DNA from: a virus
Reading direction: 5' to 3' (one strand)
DNA: 64,000 bases
IMG/VR virus record: IMGVR_UViG_3300010373_000042
Span: 1 to 64,000 of that record
Shown: positions 14,405-22,496 of the stretch, piece after piece
How the letters are laid out: each line of letters begins with the position of its first letter
How positions within the stretch are numbered: the first letter of the stretch is position 1
Position numbers and translations under genes: made by a program
The notes under the pieces: model-generated
Databases searched by the model: none
Told to the model about the DNA's origin: nothing
Seen by the model: the letters and a program-made list of their open reading frames with translations, nothing else

Positions 14405-14756
14405 GCCGCGCTGTATCGTTCTCTCAAGAGAGAGATACGAGTGCGGTGCGCTACGACGCTTTCGCCCGCGCGATCAACAGCATAAGGGATGACACCCTCC
14501 ATTTCCCAGGGGAGCCGTCTACCCGGGCAGGGACCTTCCACCGGGCCGCCGTGAATTTTTATTCTCCCGCGCCCGTCTCCGATCCACCCGTTTTTAGAGG
14601 GACCCGCTCTCAGATATTTGGGTCCCATTTTCGGAAAGGGTGTCGTCCCGTGTGGCAAGGGAACCCGATTTTTCCACAGAGGGACCCATGATTTGGGGGT
14701 GCGTTCACTGCATTTGTAGTGTATTGTAATCGGTGATTTTGCAGCGGAGAGTTTTT
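14405..14756. other. non-coding stretch between small terminase and recombinase
   Basis: No gene is supported here. It holds an imperfect stem at 14413-14438 (GTATC ... GATAC with CTCTC/GAGAG inside), which may end terminase transcription though no T-run follows, and three copies of a GGGACCC element: direct at 14596 and 14678 (AGAGGGACCC) and inverted at 14620 (GGGTCCC). The position before a serine recombinase makes it a candidate for a crossover or packaging-related site. Confidence 0.4.
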
Positions 14757-15416
14757 ATGATCAAGGCAGTCGCCTATATGCGGACGTCGAGCGCGACGAA
14801 TGTCGGCGCGGACAAGGACAGCGAGAAGCGACAACGGGCGGCGATCGCGGGCTATGCCGATCAGGCCGGCTATTCGATTTCTGTGGATGATTGGTTTTAC
14901 GATGCGGCGGTGAAGGGCGCGGACCCGGTTACGTCGCGGCCCGGGTTCAAGGCGATGCTGGATCGGATTGCGGGAAACGGGGTTCGCACGATCATCGTCG
15001 AAAGTCCGGACCGGTTTGCGCGCGATCTCACGGTTCAACTGGCCGGCCACGACTATCTCAAGCGGCTGGGCGTCGATCTAATCCCAGCGACGGCACCAGA
15101 TTTTTTTCTGGAGGACACACCGACGGCTGTTTTGGTGAGACAGGTACTTGGGGCGATAGCCCAGTTCGAAAAGGCCAGCCTCGTAGCGAAGTTGCGGGCC
15201 GCGCGCGACCGCAAGGAGCAACTGACCGGAAAGTGCTCTGGTCGCAAGTCCTATGCTGAGCGGGACCCGGCAATGGTGACAAAGGCGCGGTCGTTGCAGG
15301 AAGGGCGATCGTTGCGGAAGATCGCCGCCGAACTCGCGGCCGCCGGCTATGTGACGCCTACGGGGCGGCCGTATGCGGCGATGGCGGTCAGGTCGATGCT
15401 AGGGACAAAGCAATGA
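14757..15416 (+). CDS. serine recombinase (resolvase/invertase type)
   Basis: Starting at the ATG at 14757 (GGAG upstream) the protein has 219 aa. The catalytic N-terminus KAVAYMRTSSATNVG holds the nucleophilic serine (10 or 11); SRPGFKAMLDRI and ESPDRFARDL contain the conserved arginines. A small C-terminal helix-turn-helix (LRKIAAELAAAGYVTPTGRPYAAMAVRSML) follows. It lacks the large C-terminal domains of phage integrases such as phiC31, so it could be an integrase of the small type, an invertase or a resolvase. Confidence 0.88.
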   Translation: MIKAVAYMRTSSATNVGADKDSEKRQRAAIAGYADQAGYSISVDDWFYDAAVKGADPVTSRPGFKAMLDRIAGNGVRTIIVESPDRFARDLTVQLAGHDYLKRLGVDLIPATAPDFFLEDTPTAVLVRQVLGAIAQFEKASLVAKLRAARDRKEQLTGKCSGRKSYAERDPAMVTKARSLQEGRSLRKIAAELAAAGYVTPTGRPYAAMAVRSMLGTKQ

Positions 15417-15955
15417 GCCGCGGTGCGGCCCGAAAGATGCCGACTGCGGCCGCTATCCTGCAGCACTGGGAACCGAGGCTCTTGCGTTCTATTAAATTTC
15501 GCAATGATGTTGGCTTAAAAGGGGTCTGTTTTGGCTGTGGGTGGGAATCGGCTGAACTTGAACGAGCCCACATCGTCCCAAGGTGCGATGGCGGCAGCGA
15601 CGACGTAACCAACCTCCATTTGCTGTGCCACACATGCCATTGGTGCAGCGAAACGCTCACCGGCCGGGCCTATTGGAATTGGTTCGCTCGGTGGGGAATG
15701 GTGCAGAGCATATTTCTTCTTCGGCCCGTTTATGAGGCGTCCCGACTGAGCCGGAGTCCCATTTGGCGCGTGCTACCGCAGCGCCAGGTGGCCTCCGCCG
15801 ATGAGCGGCAGTACGGTCTCGAGCAGGTAGATCAGCACGACGAGGCCGACGATCAGCTTGGCGATGAGAGGGATGGGCGGCGGGAGCGGCAAAAGGTCGA
15901 TGATATAGAGCACCACGACCACGATGATCGCGAGTATGAGCAGGCTGATGAGTAG
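15413..15955 (+). CDS. HNH endonuclease, C-terminus doubtful
   Basis: Residues 37-95 form an HNH domain: CFGCGW, then LERAHIVPRCDGGSDDVTNLHLLCHTCHW. It is coupled to the recombinase gene by an ATGA overlap. The last 60 residues (QHDEADDQLGDERDGRRER and so on) are the antisense of a membrane-protein gene at 15773-15961 and look like artefact, so the true protein probably ended earlier and the gene may be truncated by that insertion. Confidence 0.75.
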   Translation: MSRGAARKMPTAAAILQHWEPRLLRSIKFRNDVGLKGVCFGCGWESAELERAHIVPRCDGGSDDVTNLHLLCHTCHWCSETLTGRAYWNWFARWGMVQSIFLLRPVYEASRLSRSPIWRVLPQRQVASADERQYGLEQVDQHDEADDQLGDERDGRRERQKVDDIEHHDHDDREYEQADE

Positions 15956-15961
15956 CGACAC
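15773..15961 (-). CDS. small two-helix membrane protein, 62 aa
   Basis: A GTG start at 15961 with GGAGG six bases upstream is better than the ATG at 15988. Two membrane helices are visible (LLISLLILAIIVVVVLYII and LIAKLIVGLVVLIYLLETV) around a PLPPPIP turn. It resembles the Thivi_2564-type small membrane proteins common in proteobacteria. It lies antisense to the end of the HNH ORF. From 15962 to 16095 there is no gene. Confidence 0.65.
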   Translation of the reverse strand: MSLLISLLILAIIVVVVLYIIDLLPLPPPIPLIAKLIVGLVVLIYLLETVLPLIGGGHLALR

Positions 15962-16095
15962 GGTCGTCCTCCGGGGTCGCCGTGACAACGGCCTACATGG
16001 TCTGGGGTTCCGTTCAATCTATGCGGTTCCGGCGGTATTGGATAATCGTCGTCGACATGTTATGACTTCGCGCTCATTTCTTTCAGGGGCGCGAT

Positions 16096-16479
16096 TTGGC
16101 TGTCGATTACAATGTCCCAACGCTGACCGCGCGGCTGCAGCAGGTCATCAATGCGATCGATGCCGGGCCGAGTAGCGGCTTCATGCGGCTATTGGATGGC
16201 GGTGGGAATATCCTTTCCTCGTTTCAGCTTTCCAACCCGATGGGCATCGCCAATAACGGTGTCCTGACTTTCAACGGCCTGTCCCTGATCGACCCTTCCG
16301 CGGCGGGGAACGGGCAGGCCGCCGCCGGGCGCTGTGAGACCTCGGCCGGGATCGTAATCATTTCCGGCCTGACCGTGGGCGGCCCCGGCAGCACCAGCGA
16401 CATCGTGCTTTCACCCAATACGACCATCACCGCAGGCCAGACGGTAGCCGTCACGGCCGCATCCATTACAGGAAACTGA
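16096..16479 (+). CDS. virion-associated beta-rich protein, 127 aa
   Basis: The start is a TTG six bases after AGGGG. After the N-terminal helix (LTARLQQVINAIDAG) the protein is beta-rich with GISIISGLTVGG-like and TITAGQTVAVTAASITGN segments, typical of decoration or fibre proteins in this kind of phage. It opens the late block and overlaps the next start. No specific family named. Confidence 0.6.
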   Translation: MAVDYNVPTLTARLQQVINAIDAGPSSGFMRLLDGGGNILSSFQLSNPMGIANNGVLTFNGLSLIDPSAAGNGQAAAGRCETSAGIVIISGLTVGGPGSTSDIVLSPNTTITAGQTVAVTAASITGN

Positions 16480-17561
16480 TGACAATTTTGACGCCGAACT
16501 ATGCCGACCAGCACAAATCCAACGGCGCCGCCGGTCCCGTGCACGTCGTGGCGGCACACGAGCCGACGCGCGAGGGCGAGATGCATGTGCAGCAAATGCT
16601 GGCTGACAATCTCGCCCTTCAATCCAAGCCCGTGGTGGCAGTACAGCAGCCGCTTAAGGTCGCCCTGATCGGGACCGCGCCGTCCTCGCGCATGCTGGCG
16701 CCGTTCAACGATCCCACCTGGAAAATCTGGGCCTGCTCGCCCGGCAACATGAACACGCTGCCGCGGGTCGACCTCTGGTTCGAGCTGCATTCCAATTTGC
16801 TCTGGCCCGAACACGAGAGTTACGGCCGCCCCTACATCGAATGGCTCAAGCAGCAGGCCTTTCCGGTCTACATGCAGGACCAGACCCAGGTGCCGCGCGC
16901 CACCGTGTTTCCGAAGGATGAAATGGTTGCGGAATACGGCGACGATTTTTTCACCTCGAGCTTTGCCTGGATGATGGCGCTGGCGATCAAGCAGGGTGCC
17001 ACCGAGATCGCACTATACGGCATCGATATGGCGAGCCGCGACGAGTACATCCGCCAGCGACCGGGCTTTTTCTTCTTCCGGCACATAGCCCGGCAACGCG
17101 GCATCAAGGTTTCCGCGCCGCATGAATCCGACATCATGCAGTCGCCGGCGCTGTACGCCTATGTCGATTCCACGCCGTTCGGCCGCAAGATCATGGCGCG
17201 CCGACAGGAAGTGCAGGGCCGCATCAACGGCATGAGCGGCGAGCGCGATCGGCTCAACAACTCGATCACCTATCTGCAAGGCGCCATGGAGGATCTGGAC
17301 TATGTGGAGAGCATATGGTCCGGCGTTTCCAATGATGTCGGCCGATTGCAGTACGAAAACACCCAGCTCCGCGCCGAGGTCGAAAGATTGAAGTCGCTCC
17401 CGCCCCGCATCGAGTTTGCGCCCATGGCCTATCAGCATCCGGCGACAATTCAGCAGCCGGTTGTGATCGAACGATCCTCCCCCGAGCAGATCAAGGAATT
17501 CGTCGCAGAAGTCGCGGCGATGCCAACGAGCAAGAAATCCCGCAACCGAAAACCCGCCTGA
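16479..17561 (+). CDS. phage protein with Rossmann-like nucleotide-sugar-transferase look, function unknown
   Basis: The 360-aa protein begins its core at KVALIGTAPSSRMLAPFNDPTWKIWACSPGN, then DLWFELHSN, FTSSFAWMMALAIKQGATEIALYGIDM and DEYIRQRPG. I know this family from late regions of alphaproteobacterial phages, unassigned. The fold impression (GTAPSS loop, DxxFxxH) recalls DUF115/Maf-type sugar transferases, which move nonulosonic acids onto flagellin; that link is weak and is inference. The C-terminal third is a coiled coil (ENTQLRAEVERLKSL). Confidence 0.65.
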   Translation: MTILTPNYADQHKSNGAAGPVHVVAAHEPTREGEMHVQQMLADNLALQSKPVVAVQQPLKVALIGTAPSSRMLAPFNDPTWKIWACSPGNMNTLPRVDLWFELHSNLLWPEHESYGRPYIEWLKQQAFPVYMQDQTQVPRATVFPKDEMVAEYGDDFFTSSFAWMMALAIKQGATEIALYGIDMASRDEYIRQRPGFFFFRHIARQRGIKVSAPHESDIMQSPALYAYVDSTPFGRKIMARRQEVQGRINGMSGERDRLNNSITYLQGAMEDLDYVESIWSGVSNDVGRLQYENTQLRAEVERLKSLPPRIEFAPMAYQHPATIQQPVVIERSSPEQIKEFVAEVAAMPTSKKSRNRKPA

Positions 17562-17573
17562 CGGAGAGCCACG

Positions 17574-18119
17574 ATGGCCAATTTCACCCTGACCAACTCG
17601 ACCGGAATCGGCGGGGGCAACACCCAGCAGGCGATGAGCACGACGTACAAATCGCTGATCGTGGCGGGTAATTCGTCTGCGACCACGGCGTCATTCGGCG
17701 CCGGTGGCTATCGCCGCGGCAAGCTCGGCGATATCCTCATCGGAACCAATGGCGTTCCGGCCGACAACTACATGCAGTTCGACGTCGTATCGGTGACGCT
17801 CGGCACCACGCCGGCCGGCATCTCGGGCACCCTGGTCTCCAACCTGTCCTCGAATTTCACCAACGATCCGGCCGACACCACCGTGGTCGCTGCCCTGCAG
17901 ATCAATTCCACCGGGGAGGCCGGAATCACCGCGCTCACGGAAAAATGGCTGATCGGCCTGAACCAGCGGGCCAGTTATCGCTGGGTCGCCGCGCCCGGTC
18001 AGGAATTGCTGTACCCCGCCAACTCGTCGGCGACCGGAAATAACGGCCTGGATCTCCGCTGCCTGTCCGGCGGCTACACCGGCACCGCGACGGCAACGGT
18101 CATCATCCAGGAGCAGTGA
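17574..18119 (+). CDS. virion surface/decoration-like protein, 181 aa
   Basis: It is beta-rich and low in charge: MANFTLTNSTGIGGGNTQQAMS, GYRRGKLGDILIGTNGVPADNYMQFDVV, GYTGTATATVIIQEQ. GGAGA precedes the ATG. Similar composition is seen in head-decoration proteins. No enzymatic motif. It is part of the rightward late operon. Confidence 0.6.
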   Translation: MANFTLTNSTGIGGGNTQQAMSTTYKSLIVAGNSSATTASFGAGGYRRGKLGDILIGTNGVPADNYMQFDVVSVTLGTTPAGISGTLVSNLSSNFTNDPADTTVVAALQINSTGEAGITALTEKWLIGLNQRASYRWVAAPGQELLYPANSSATGNNGLDLRCLSGGYTGTATATVIIQEQ

Positions 18120-18122
18120 AAA

Positions 18123-18419
18123 TTGCGAAATCCCGGCGGATACGCGACCATTTTTTCTCCCGTCGCTACCCGGGTCAATTTTGACGGGCTTCGCGTCGAG
18201 CAGATCGGAGTCGGGACGCTTGAGATCGATTCCTTCACCTGCTGTCATTGCAATCGCGTCGTCCACGTGCAGGCCAAGTCGCGGGGTGACGAGTATTTCT
18301 GCCGCAACTGCATGGCGCGCATCTGTCCACCCTGCGCCGATCATCCCTGCATTCCCTTCATGAAGAAGGTGGAGGCGCAGGAGGAAAAAGACCGCCGGCT
18401 GCGCTGCTATGCGGTCTGA
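18123..18419 (+). CDS. cysteine-rich zinc-binding phage protein, 98 aa
   Basis: The start is a TTG at 18123. Cysteines occur as CCHC, YFCRNC, CPPC and HPC, enough for two zinc sites. Short proteins of this pattern accompany fibre genes in alphaproteobacterial phages. Function unknown; structural or assembly role inferred from position. Confidence 0.65.
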   Translation: MRNPGGYATIFSPVATRVNFDGLRVEQIGVGTLEIDSFTCCHCNRVVHVQAKSRGDEYFCRNCMARICPPCADHPCIPFMKKVEAQEEKDRRLRCYAV

Positions 18420-18435
18420 GCCGTAGGGCAATCCC

Positions 18436-19854
18436 ATGCCCAGAACTGTCATATTCCTGACGGCGACAGGAGCGGGATCGTGGACCGTTCCTTCGGACTG
18501 GAACAGCGCCAACAATTTCATCGACACGATCGGCGGCGGAGCGAGCGGCGGCGCGCAAAACGTGGCGGCCGGCTCGGCGACGGGCGGCGGCGGTGGCGCA
18601 TGGTCACGCAAGAACAATCTTGCATTAGCTCCGGGAGCCTCGATCAATTTCAGTATCGGCACCGGCGGCGCGCCGGCGTCCGGAATCAGTACGAACAACG
18701 GCAGTCCGGGCGGGGATACATGGTTCAACGGACTGACGTTCGGAGCCGCGTCGGTCGGAGCCAGGGGTGGCTCCGCTGGCGCCGCCGGGACCGGTTCGGG
18801 GGCGATAGCCGGCGGTGCCGGCGGTGCGGCCGCATCCGGCATCGGAGACTCCACGAACAGCGGCGGTGCCGGCGGTACTATCACGACTGGCGAAGGGTCC
18901 GCCACGGGAGGTGGCGGCGCCGCCGGCCTGAACGGCAACGGAAATACCGGAGCCACCGTTTCCGCAGGCAATTCTTCCGGTAATGGCGGCAGCGGCGATG
19001 CCGGATTCGGCGGAGCCGCCAATGGCGGCAACGGAACCGAGTATAATTCGAGCCATGGATCGGGCGGCGGAGGAAGCGGAAGTTCAAACGGTGGCTCCGC
19101 AGGGGCGGGGCAGGCCGGCGGGTCTTACGGCGCTGGCGGCGGCGCCGGCGTCGGAAACGCGACCAATACCAGCGGCGCGGGATTTCAGGGCCTCATCGTC
19201 ATCAGCTACGACGCTCTCACCGCTGCATCGTGGTTCATGCCGTTCTCGGAGCCGGTTCGGCAAAAAAGAGGACTTGGCACGCATCTGCAGGACGCCTTCG
19301 CGGCGCCGGCGCCAAATCCGATTGTCCCGTTTGCGTGGTATGCGCCGTTTTCCGATCCTGTCCGGCAGCGGCCCGGAACGCACGCAGCGCGGCAACAGTT
19401 CTTTGCCGGCGACAAGCAGGTAATTCCGAAATCCCTGATGGTCTCGTGGTTCGAGGCTCTGAGCGAACCTGTGCGCCACAAGCCGGCATTGCCATCGGCC
19501 CTCCAGCCGTTCCTGTCCTACCAGCCCAACCCGACCACAGTGACGCCCTTCGCCTGGTTCGCCGGTCTTTCGGAGCCGGTACGGTTGAAGCAGGGCCTGA
19601 AAGCCATGCTGCAGCAATTCCTCGCCGCGCCATCGCAATTGCGCCCGAACCCGACCACGACGGGGGTACTCAATGCCGTCGAGATCAAGGATACCTTCCT
19701 CGCCGGTGTGAGCATCTGGAATCAGGTCGAGACCGCCGAAATTGGCACGATAGAATCCAAATCTCTGACCGCAGAGATCGGTGCGGGAATAACGACCGTC
19801 GCCAGCGCCCGGATTTCCATCTACGTCATAATTGACGGGCAGTTCACTTCTTGA
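18436..19854 (+). CDS. tail tip/fibre protein with glycine-rich domain and four SEPVR repeats
   Basis: Residues 1-250 are a glycine-rich domain of the type found on phage tail tips (opening FLTATGAGSWTVPSDWN, then long GGGGA/GNGNTG runs). Residues 263-410 hold four repeats of about 36 residues with the core W[FY]-x2-[FL]-S-[ED]-PVR at W266, W301, W338 and W374. The last 55 residues are beta-rich. It probably contacts the host surface; the repeats may stack into a fibre stalk, which is inference. Confidence 0.72.
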   Translation: MPRTVIFLTATGAGSWTVPSDWNSANNFIDTIGGGASGGAQNVAAGSATGGGGGAWSRKNNLALAPGASINFSIGTGGAPASGISTNNGSPGGDTWFNGLTFGAASVGARGGSAGAAGTGSGAIAGGAGGAAASGIGDSTNSGGAGGTITTGEGSATGGGGAAGLNGNGNTGATVSAGNSSGNGGSGDAGFGGAANGGNGTEYNSSHGSGGGGSGSSNGGSAGAGQAGGSYGAGGGAGVGNATNTSGAGFQGLIVISYDALTAASWFMPFSEPVRQKRGLGTHLQDAFAAPAPNPIVPFAWYAPFSDPVRQRPGTHAARQQFFAGDKQVIPKSLMVSWFEALSEPVRHKPALPSALQPFLSYQPNPTTVTPFAWFAGLSEPVRLKQGLKAMLQQFLAAPSQLRPNPTTTGVLNAVEIKDTFLAGVSIWNQVETAEIGTIESKSLTAEIGAGITTVASARISIYVIIDGQFTS

Positions 19855-19878
19855 CGAAAACGGGCTATACCGCTCGGC

Positions 19879-20163
19879 ATGCCCATTAACGCGACCCTTG
19901 GCAGCACGATTGGCTTCTCGGTGGTGTTCTTCGACACCACCGGCGCTGTCACCGTGCCGAGTTCGGCGACGTTGACCGTCACCTATCCGCCGTCTTCCAA
20001 CAGTCTCACCACGCTGTCCTGCGCGATCGGGATGTCGCCGTCCGGCAGCTTCTTCACCGCGACGTGGGGATCCGGCGTCGCCGCGCTCGGCATTTCCACC
20101 GTTTCCGTCAATGCGCCGGGGCAGGCAAGCCCGACCACGGGAACGCTGAGGCTGGTGTCATGA
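19879..20163 (+). CDS. Ig-like virion protein, 94 aa
   Basis: The protein is a single beta-sandwich-like domain: TIGFSVVFFDTTGAVTVPSSATLTVTYPP, GTLRLVS. It follows the fibre gene and is coupled to the split homing endonuclease downstream. No named family. Confidence 0.6.
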   Translation: MPINATLGSTIGFSVVFFDTTGAVTVPSSATLTVTYPPSSNSLTTLSCAIGMSPSGSFFTATWGSGVAALGISTVSVNAPGQASPTTGTLRLVS

Positions 20164-20483
20164 GTGGCGACTGGACAAAAAAATGTATCGTTTATCAGGC
20201 GCTCAATATCAAGAACGGTAAGCGCTACATCGGTGCCACGATCAAAGGACTGCATGCGCGAAAGATGCGTCACTTTAACTGCGCCCGACTCGGGCATCCA
20301 GGAAAATTCTACACTGCTATTCGGTCTCACGGACCAGATGCGTTCGTCTTTACCGAGATGATGGAATGCCGCGATTTTTTCCACGCGCTCGAAGAAGAGG
20401 AGAGGCTGATCGCCGAGCTCAAGCCGGAATACAACGTCACCGCTGGCGGTGGTGGCGTGAAGGGACACTCACCGTCGCCGGAG
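20160..20483 (+). pseudogene. GIY-YIG homing endonuclease, 5' part, interrupted by an IS
   Basis: The ATG at 20160 overlaps the preceding stop. Residues 8-95 are a GIY-YIG nuclease domain: IVYQALNIKNGKRYIGAT, FYTAIRSHG, EEEERLIAELKPEYNVTAGG. The frame runs into the IS at codon 108, at the glutamate of HSPSPE. The remainder lies at 22497-22838 in the same frame. Reading on into the IS gives a chimeric ORF to 21233 that is antisense to the passenger gene and has no homology feel. Confidence 0.88.
20476..20483. repeat. target-site duplication, left copy
   Basis: CGCCGGAG, identical to 22489-22496. Eight-base duplications are typical of the IS1595 family. Confidence 0.95.
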
Positions 20484-20522
20484 GGCGATTATCCGGGACT
20501 TGACTTTCGAGGAATTGGATAC

Positions 20523-21437
20523 TCAGTACGACGTGACGCGCAGGTAATTTTCAGAAAGTATCGCCAAGAGCCTGCGCTTTTCCATTTCTTTGGGCCAATC
20601 AATGGCGGCCAGGTCGATCCATCCCTCCCCCATGAAGCCCTCCTTCTTCCCCGTCAGCGTGAAGGGGAAATGCACCTTCCTATCGCAGGTAAGGGCATCG
20701 TCAGCGAAAACATTACGCGCCTTAAGAAGAGCCCGGCCACCGCCCGACAGACCATAAACTGGTTCAAAAACGGATATCGGCGGCGGCGGCGGATCGGGCG
20801 GCATCTTGATCGCACCAGCATCTATCCACTGGTCAGAGCCCCGGTCCCACTGTGCCACGGTAGAAGCGAATGGCCATCTAAGGCCAAATGTATTGGTGCG
20901 ACCTCCAACCCATACGCATATTTTCAAAACGGTCAGCGGCGGCCGAAATGGGGTTGGCGGGGGAGCCATCACAAACATTTCAAATCGAATGGTTCCCATC
21001 TCTTTGTCATACGTGACGAGTCGCGATGTATCGCAGCTAAAGGGCAGCGGCGACTTTCGTGCCTCGATCAAATATCTTTCGTCGCTAGTGAATGCAAAAT
21101 CCCTGAAGAGAATCTTTTTCCGGTCCGCATCTTCCATGTAAAGCAGATCAACACCGCAGACCAATTCGGTATCTTTCATATCGAAAAGGCTCTTATTTTT
21201 GATCGTAAACCCTGTGGCGAGGGACAACGATGAAAAAGAAGAGTCGCGGTGTTGTATTTCGGGCGCTACTGGCCAAGGGACGCCAAAGAGATCGGCAACC
21301 GCCGTTATTATCCCAAGAAATAGGCCAACAACTCCAACCACCGCCCAAAAAGCAACCGTCCATGGGTGATGTCGCATCACTTGGAGCCATGACTGGGATA
21401 ATTGCGGGCCTGATTCTAGTGCTGATTTATCTGACAC
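20523..21437 (-). CDS. IS passenger: single-pass membrane protein, 304 aa
   Basis: One membrane helix near the N-terminus (VAFWAVVGVVGLFLGIITAV, residues 29-48) is followed by a large domain that is probably extracytoplasmic, with SLATGFTIKNKSLFDMKDTELVCGVDLLY and a proline run (DPPPPPISVF). It lies inside the IS ends on the same strand as the transposase. No transposition-related motif is visible, so it is cargo; its function is unknown. Confidence 0.75.
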   Translation of the reverse strand: MSDKSALESGPQLSQSWLQVMRHHPWTVAFWAVVGVVGLFLGIITAVADLFGVPWPVAPEIQHRDSSFSSLSLATGFTIKNKSLFDMKDTELVCGVDLLYMEDADRKKILFRDFAFTSDERYLIEARKSPLPFSCDTSRLVTYDKEMGTIRFEMFVMAPPPTPFRPPLTVLKICVWVGGRTNTFGLRWPFASTVAQWDRGSDQWIDAGAIKMPPDPPPPPISVFEPVYGLSGGGRALLKARNVFADDALTCDRKVHFPFTLTGKKEGFMGEGWIDLAAIDWPKEMEKRRLLAILSENYLRVTSY

Positions 21438-21525
21438 TGGGTTTCTACTTATGAACCGCCCTATATTTCTTCCGCGACTGTCCTTGGCTGAGAACGCCTC
21501 CGTTTTCTGCGGTTTTTTTGGCGCC

Positions 21526-22419
21526 TCAGCACCGCGCTATCGCGGCATCGAAGATGTCAGCGTTGGTCCGGTTATTATAACGGAACTGAAATTCCGCGAC
21601 GTACAGCGGCAGATACTTGCGGCTGACCTTGTGGAAGCTGCCCATGATGCCGCGCTTCAACAGCGACCAGAAGCTATCAATCGTTTGGGTGTGAACGACA
21701 CCATCCACGTATTGTTTCTTGGAATGGCTTACGAAGCGGTGCGGGAAATCCGTTTTCAGATGCCGATAGCCGGAGTGTTCGTCGGTGACCAGCAATCCAA
21801 CATCATGCGCGACGGCTTGGCGAACGAAACCATCCAAGGTCGCGGTATCGGTATTGTTGATGACGCGGGCGATCACGTTGCCCTTGCGCTTGACTGCGCC
21901 GACCACGATGAACTTTCCAGCAACGCCAGTGCCGGGCTGCTTCTTGTCCCAATGGCGGTTGCGGTTGCTGCCGCCGACATAAGTTTTATCGACTTCGACG
22001 ATGCCACCCAGCTTGACTTCTGGCTCGACCAGTGCGGCGCGGATTTTGTGGCACATAGAATGGGCGGTGCCGTAGCTGCCGAAGCCCATCATGCGCTGAA
22101 TTTGCAGCGCGCTGATGCCTTTCTTGCTGGTCAGCATCAGGTGGACGACCTTGAACCACTCCCGGAGTGGCTTGTTCGTGTTCTCGAAGATAGTCCCGGC
22201 AATATGCGAGAAGCGATAGGAGGTCGCGGGAGCGCATTTGTAGCACTGCCAATGGAACGGCTTGCCGGTCAGCGCGGACGCATCAGCGCCGCAGCGTGGG
22301 CATTTGACGCCATCGGGCCAGCGGCGCGCGACCAAGTAAGCCTTGCAAGCTTCCTCATCTGGGAAGGTCGCTTCGAACTGTGCGACGGTCATTTGCTGGA
22401 CGGGTTTCGGGCGGCGCAT
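21526..22419 (-). CDS. IS1595-family (ISXO2-like) transposase
   Basis: The 297-aa protein has an N-terminal zinc ribbon (CPRCGADA, CYKC) and the ISXO2-like DDE core: IVEVDKTYVGG, LLVTDEHSGY and HTQTIDSFWSLLKRGI. Many family members have N where this one has Q in HTQT; both occur, so activity is plausible. A basic C-terminus ends with YVAEFQFRYNNR. It catalyses movement of the 20484-22488 element. Confidence 0.95.
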   Translation of the reverse strand: MRRPKPVQQMTVAQFEATFPDEEACKAYLVARRWPDGVKCPRCGADASALTGKPFHWQCYKCAPATSYRFSHIAGTIFENTNKPLREWFKVVHLMLTSKKGISALQIQRMMGFGSYGTAHSMCHKIRAALVEPEVKLGGIVEVDKTYVGGSNRNRHWDKKQPGTGVAGKFIVVGAVKRKGNVIARVINNTDTATLDGFVRQAVAHDVGLLVTDEHSGYRHLKTDFPHRFVSHSKKQYVDGVVHTQTIDSFWSLLKRGIMGSFHKVSRKYLPLYVAEFQFRYNNRTNADIFDAAIARC

Positions 22420-22488
22420 GGCTATTCCCCTCAGTGTGAAAGGAATATAGCGTGACCCAAACTAAAAGTCAAGTCCCGGATAATCGCC

Positions 22489-22496
22489 CGCCGGAG
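22489..22496. repeat. target-site duplication, right copy
   Basis: CGCCGGAG, identical to 20476-20483. Confidence 0.95.

Larger units (their letters stand above)
20484..22488 (-). mobile_element. complete IS1595-family insertion sequence with passenger gene
   Basis: The element is 2005 bp with perfect 24-bp terminal inverted repeats (20484-20507 and 22465-22488, beginning GGCGATTATCCGGGACTTGA) and an 8-bp target duplication. It encodes an ISXO2-like transposase and a second, unrelated passenger gene downstream, a known habit of IS1595 elements. Perfect ends and duplication indicate a recent insertion. The target was a GIY-YIG endonuclease gene. Confidence 0.95.

Noticed and set aside
17691-19031. 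446-aa ORF on the minus strand
   Set aside because: It is antisense to the decoration and glycine-rich tail genes; its proline/alanine runs are the complement of glycine codons, and it has no domain signal.
21451-22455. 334-aa plus-strand ORF across the IS
   Set aside because: It is the complement of the transposase gene.
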